Assembly (NCBI GenBank): GCA_022747635.1
Contig: JAKTNV010000014.1
Coordinates: forward strand, 5,780,001 to 5,844,000
Source: Hetaerina americana
Taxonomy: Eukaryota > Arthropoda > Insecta > Odonata > Calopterygidae
Direction: 5' to 3'
DNA: 64,000 nucleotides
The notes beneath the pieces were generated by a model. The model saw only the letters and a list, made by a program, of their open reading frames with translations, had not been told where the DNA came from and made no database searches. A program made the translations under genes and the position numbers. Positions 59,876 to 64,000 of this stretch are shown piece by piece. Every line of letters starts with the position of its first letter. Position 1 is the stretch's first letter.

Positions 59876-60674
59876 AAATATGATTATAATAAATAATATA
59901 CATGATATAAATGATTAATAATATATTCCTCTAGGGGGCGAAAAATAATGAGAGGCAAATGCGTGGACACGAATCGATCAATGTGAGAGATTCATCTCCG
60001 TTTTAATATAAACGCTCACCTTCTTTTAAAACCCGAACAGCTGTAGAATAAAAGCCATGCGCTCAACTTCCCCGAGTCACTTATCCCAATTAAATTCAAT
60101 TCAATAGCACGGTAGGATTGCTTTCAAAATTTTCTACTCAACACTCGAATTCTAAAAGCTTTTGCAAAGAAACACGTAACCACACTCGCCATTTTTCATT
60201 ATTCTACAGGAATAAACAATATAAAAAAAAGCTTTCGGTGCGTCTCTCCATAACACATGAACTGACTCGAATGCATGAGGAACAAAGGAAATGTTAAAAA
60301 TTCCAAATGGGAATGCATAGAATCCAAAAACGTACGCCTGGGTATATCACGATCAACGCATCAGCCAGGGGAACTTCACCACAACGGTGCGTGAATCGCC
60401 AGAGTGTAACATTCAAAATGTAAAATCACGACCTTATTTTCACCATGTGAAGCTAGAGTGAATGCAGGCTTGAAAAGCTGGAAACTTCGTCGGAAATAGA
60501 AAAAGAAGCAGATCTCACAGGGCTCAATGCCGACCTCGTTCCATTTTCAATGTTAGAAAATAGGGTAAGTAGAAAAGACGGCTGTGAATCCCAATATTCG
60601 CCACGAAATCTCGTCGCTGAAGGAGAGTGTGTCTATTAGATACACCTGAGGGATTGCGCATCAGAATGGTTAAC
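59876..60674. other. Unassigned AT-rich spacer
   Basis: No gene or repeat recognised. Confidence 0.45.
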
Positions 60675-61090
60675 AAAGTCAAAAATTTGCTTCCAACTCC
60701 CAATAATCGAATCACGCTTTTACGAGAATTTCATCTCATCAAGGACTTTGTTGAGAATTGCTATCACATTGGAATCTTCGAGTGTCACATTTTACCAGTG
60801 AATACCAATTTTATCGAAGATTGATGAAAATAAAATAGATTGAGTAACAAATAAAGAATTGCTCCGAAGAGAGAGTGAAGAGAAGGGCAGCCTCTGGGGG
60901 AAAGATGGAAGTGACTACCGAGGAAGGCTAGACATAAACTACGAGTAGTCGTTAGCGGAAAATTTCTGTGCTATGAGGCTAAATGAAGTGATTAACTGGG
61001 AATATGATATAGTTTGGAAAGCTGCTAAAAGCCCTCGAACTGATAAGTCGTGATGATGATGTGTTTATCCATCAATTCATCAGAGGATTT
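60675..61090 (+). repeat. Dispersed 410-bp repeat, copy 2
   Basis: Partner of 54279-54692. Its first 150 bp lies in a 65-codon open frame (60627-60824) containing LLPTPNNRITLLREFHLIKD and CYHIGIFECHILPVNTNFIE before a stop. In copy 1 only LPTPNN and NCYHI survive in frame. An aataaa-rich stretch follows the stop. The frame may be the C-terminus of an element-encoded or gene-derived protein that I do not recognise, or chance. Confidence 0.75.
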
Positions 61091-61780
61091 CAAAATAATA
61101 TATTGATTTTGATTTCAATTTCTAGATTTATTTTTACACATATACTTTTATTTCAATTTCAAATATTTTTAAAAGTCAATAAAATTTCAACAAAAAAAGC
61201 ATGTTAAAAAAATAACTCGGAACAGGTTTCCATTACGATTGAGTTATGTCTGTTAAAATTATGTCTAAATAAAATGTGGAGTTAACTGCATATCTGCATA
61301 TCCCTACCAGCACTATCGTCATAACGACTACGAAATGCTGACAGGTGACATATCATTTCTCGCATTACTCGTCATTCTGATCAAAGGCATTATGCAAAGA
61401 GCAAATGCACCCTCCATTGAAAAAGGGTGTCACTTTCCATGTAACAGTTGAAGAGAAAAGGTTTCCTCAAAATGTCTAACTATAAAATGTATTCGATAGA
61501 GGACACTTTAATAGTTTATAGCATTGTAATATGTATAATAGAGTATCAAAGACTCCATCATTTTCCTCACTCGCTATCGCAAATTGTTTTTATTTATTCT
61601 TAAATAATTGAGAAAGGCGAATAACAAAAAATTCAATAGAAACCATTTACCTTGCTAAAATATATAGATGCAAAATCTTCATTGGCCAAAATGTATTGAG
61701 CGCTATGCCTCAGTGTACCTACCCCAAACCCACCTCACACATATGCTACATCCGCCCCTGGCCCGACCTCTCAACGCGAT
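61091..61780. other. Unassigned AT-rich spacer
   Basis: No gene or repeat recognised. Confidence 0.45.
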
Positions 61781-62330
61781 ATTGTGCGTATAAACATAGC
61801 ACACGGTACTTTACGTGCCTTAATGCCACGGAACTGAACCCGTAATGGAGGAAGTGCCCGTGCGGGGATGTGCGTAGGTACGTATCATCCAATCAGCGAA
61901 ATCGTTCACCTTTCTAACAATGATTCCCACGTCCTCATCCACCGCGGCACTTTTTGTGACCTAACGCCAACGGATACATTCCAGCAAACGTCAGTTGGAC
62001 GTGGAAGTATACGTACGTATACTTCCACGTGAGAACGTTTCCTCTCGGCGTGAGAACGCCATGTGCCCGCTACCGGCTGATCGTCCCGCGGATTTAATGT
62101 GGATTGCAAATCGTATTAATCCATCCGTCCACTGTCCTCTTTTGAAACTGGGGACTCCGTCAGAGCGAGCTGCGCTCCGCATACATACATGAATCAGAGC
62201 GGGGGAGGAGTGACCCTATCCCGGCACACACGCAAACAAACACGAGGAAGCATCGGATCCCTTCGCCAAGAGAAGAGACGAAGTGGGCGGCGAGGCGGGA
62301 GACAGAGAGAGAGATATGTTAAAATCCCAT
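61781..62330. other. CpG-containing block around a palindrome
   Basis: GC-raised sequence with several CpGs. Overlapping 63-67 codon frames on both strands across 61906-62192 mirror each other because of the palindrome inside. No gene called. Confidence 0.4.
61999..62030. repeat. Perfect 32-bp palindrome
   Basis: The half-site acgtggaagtatacgt is followed immediately, with no spacer, by its exact reverse complement. The centre lies between 62014 and 62015. The next flanking pair (g at 61998, g at 62031) does not match, so the palindrome ends cleanly. A short direct repeat, gtgagaacg, occurs at 62029-62037 and again about 22 bp downstream. Confidence 0.95.
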
Positions 62331-63165
62331 GAAAATATCCAAAGACAAGGAGGCATGTGCAGTCACGATCCGAGGGGTAGGGGGGTGGATGAGACAGGAC
62401 TGCTGGGGCATCATGTCCCCTTCATTCTCCTCCCCCTCACCGTCATTGCAAATTTAAAGTTCGACCATTCTTCCTCAGACCCCCTATTCTTCAAAGCGTT
62501 CAACTCTACCCCAACTCGCGCCATACAACGCTTCACCTTGGCCAATAAATCCTGCCCATCCACCATTCCATACGTTCCGCTGTCCCAAGCGTCCTAAACG
62601 CGCATAAATACGAATCAAGACCAACTCGTCTCCCCCGGCCCTCCCCCAATGCTCTCTCCCCCGAAACGACATCCAATCCCTGCCCTAGTCAGCCTTTTGT
62701 TCGCGACGTATTGGGATATGTTGTAGAGGATGGGGTCAAGCAGCGTATGGGGAAGGGTTGGTGGTTCCAGGATTAGATTGAAGGGCAAAATAGGAGAGAT
62801 GGATGCACGTACGCGAGTGGGGGGAAATGCGGGGGATAGACGGGCTGGACAAATCCACCGTGTGGTGAAACGTCAAGAGTCACCCGGTTACCCCTGATGG
62901 TGGGGAGGGGGAGAAAGGAGATTGAGGGTAATGGTGGAGGGTGGGGGGGTGGATGAAGGGCAGTGCGTCCGATCTGATCTGCCCGTCGCCCCGCAATCCC
63001 TCCCTCCCTCCCTTTGTATCGCCCCCCCTGAGGGGAAACAATGTACGGTTTCTGCGGAGTCTACTGAAATTTTTGCATTCACGGCGGGTGCGCTAGTTTT
63101 CGATACGGTGAACCCTCGCCGGGGGCGCTTCATTCTTGACTCTTGGCGATGGAATCCATCCATGA
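62331..63165. other. GC-rich block with C- and G-rich strands alternating
   Basis: Pyrimidine-rich at 62410-62680 and G-rich at 62880-62960, with a ccctccctccctcc run near 63000. Open frames up to 124 codons on both strands overlap and have no recognised domain. Confidence 0.4.
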
Positions 63166-63687
63166 CGAAGGAACAACCTAAATACCTAACCCTAATAAAT
63201 GAAAATAATCAAAAGCGAGATCCGTGGAATGCAATAATAGAAATTCATATCCTTTCAGTCTCCCACGTTCTTCCTAGAGTGATCTCCTATATCTAAAAAA
63301 CCTTTAAAATTTAACCCATACCTTTTCCCTCACATGGTTCCTTCATCTCCCGATTTTTCTTTCTCATTTCCATCATAAAAAGCGGCAATACAACAAGATT
63401 ACATTTTTATCTCTGATGCAAGTTGAATGAAAGAGGAATGGGCTGATCCCGGTACCGCCTCGAGGAATTGTAATTTGTTTTACACTTTTGTTTTATTTTT
63501 AAAGAGGACCAACGACCGAGGTGCACATCGCACCATGAACTTTGATTAAAAATTCTCACAAGAGAACGATATATACCTTTTCCAAATTCAAAGAACTGCG
63601 GGAGGTGCCTCGAGAGTTGCTTTAAACGATTCGTCCGCTAATTCGGATGAAACTGAAGAAATCTCACCGAGTTAAAATCAATCTTAA
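63166..63687. other. Unassigned AT-rich spacer
   Basis: No gene or repeat recognised. Confidence 0.45.
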
Positions 63688-63755
63688 TCAGGACTCGAAC
63701 CTCTTACTCGAGGGGTAAGATCTCATTCCTTTGAAACCCCTAGAAACTTCACAGG
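63688..63755 (-). mobile_element. tRNA-like SINE head, minus strand
   Basis: On the minus strand: gaagtttctaggggtttcaa, an aatgagatctt section, then the B-box agaggttcgagtcctg. It is short, with no clear body. It lies back to back with the plus-strand SINE head that starts about 10 bp away. Confidence 0.35.
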
Positions 63756-63765
63756 GTGAGAGGGC

Positions 63766-63885
63766 GTCTTGGTAACTTATTTGGTCAAAGTACTCGGTTT
63801 GTAATCAAAGGACCAGGGCTCGAGCCCCGGTCAAGGTTAGCGTTTTTTACACTTTGAGATTCCTGTATTAAAAACTACCCAGTTC
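63766..63885 (+). mobile_element. tRNA-derived SINE (B-box type 2)
   Basis: The tRNA-like head (tcttggtaacttatttggtc, then ctcggtttgtaatcaaag as an anticodon-arm-like stem) is followed by the B-box gggctcgagccccggtcaag. The body ttttttacactttgagattc matches the 27.4- and 45.6-kb fragments. This is the best-preserved head of the type 2 SINE in the window. Confidence 0.55.
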
Positions 63886-64000
63886 GAATTCACGATCTTC
63901 AGGACAGCTAGCGAGAACGCTGTCCACAGCCAATTGATTCTGACATTACGCCACAAATAAAGTCTAACAGTTAACTACAACCTTCTTTTATGGTAAAAAT
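63886..64000. other. Unassigned end of window
   Basis: No feature recognised; may include the rest of the SINE. Confidence 0.35.

Noticed and set aside
1..64000. CRISPR arrays, bacterial operons, phage or plasmid modules
   Set aside because: No regularly spaced repeats, no ribosome-binding-site-led gene strings, and very low coding density; the sequence is eukaryotic in character.

Overview
This is a eukaryotic genomic window without a recognisable protein-coding host gene. It is moderately AT-rich and full of stop codons on both strands. It carries (AT)n microsatellites of about 45 to 90 bp and many decayed transposable-element pieces: 5'-truncated non-LTR retrotransposons, tRNA-derived SINEs and mariner/Tc1-type DNA elements. 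That mix fits intergenic or intronic DNA of a large-genome arthropod, most likely an insect. I infer this from the element types and cannot name the species.

Layout. 1-17 kb: AT-rich spacer with 3' ends of a CR1/Jockey-like LINE (called family A here) in both orientations (2.0, 3.4, 10.9, 14.3, 15.5 and 16.4 kb), one tail of a second LINE (family B, 8.7 kb), and long purine-rich tracts. 18-25 kb: a complete SINE flanked by a 14-bp direct repeat (18.4-18.7 kb), a very GC/CpG-rich block (19.0-19.6 kb) with one weak exon-like segment, a third LINE relic (family C, 23.1-23.6 kb), and a 1.2-kb purine/pyrimidine mosaic. 25-42 kb: mostly plain spacer with a family B tail (25.4 kb), SINE fragments (27.4, 31.8 and 32.6 kb), GC-rich blocks (30.6-31.7 and 36.4-36.9 kb), an AT array (37.4 kb) and a family A end with an open C-terminal frame (39.4-39.7 kb). 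42-53 kb: CpG-rich blocks (42.3-43.0 and 51.5-52.2 kb) and a microsatellite-rich stretch (44.5-48.2 kb) where AT arrays touch SINE and LINE fragments. 53-64 kb: CpG-rich blocks, two copies of an unclassified 410-bp dispersed repeat (54.3 and 60.7 kb), a mariner transposase C-terminal pseudogene (54.85-55.08 kb), a 354-bp mariner-type MITE with TA target duplication (56.62-56.97 kb), further family B and SINE copies, and a perfect 32-bp palindrome (62.0 kb).

Nothing forms a pathway or operon. The connections are genealogical: LINE families A and B each recur as several diverged copies, and at least two SINE types recur. The GC/CpG-rich blocks are the best places to look for promoters or first exons of a host gene, but sequence alone does not prove any. 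Long open frames in those blocks are low-complexity Pro/Ser/Arg/Gly products of skewed base composition and are not called as genes.
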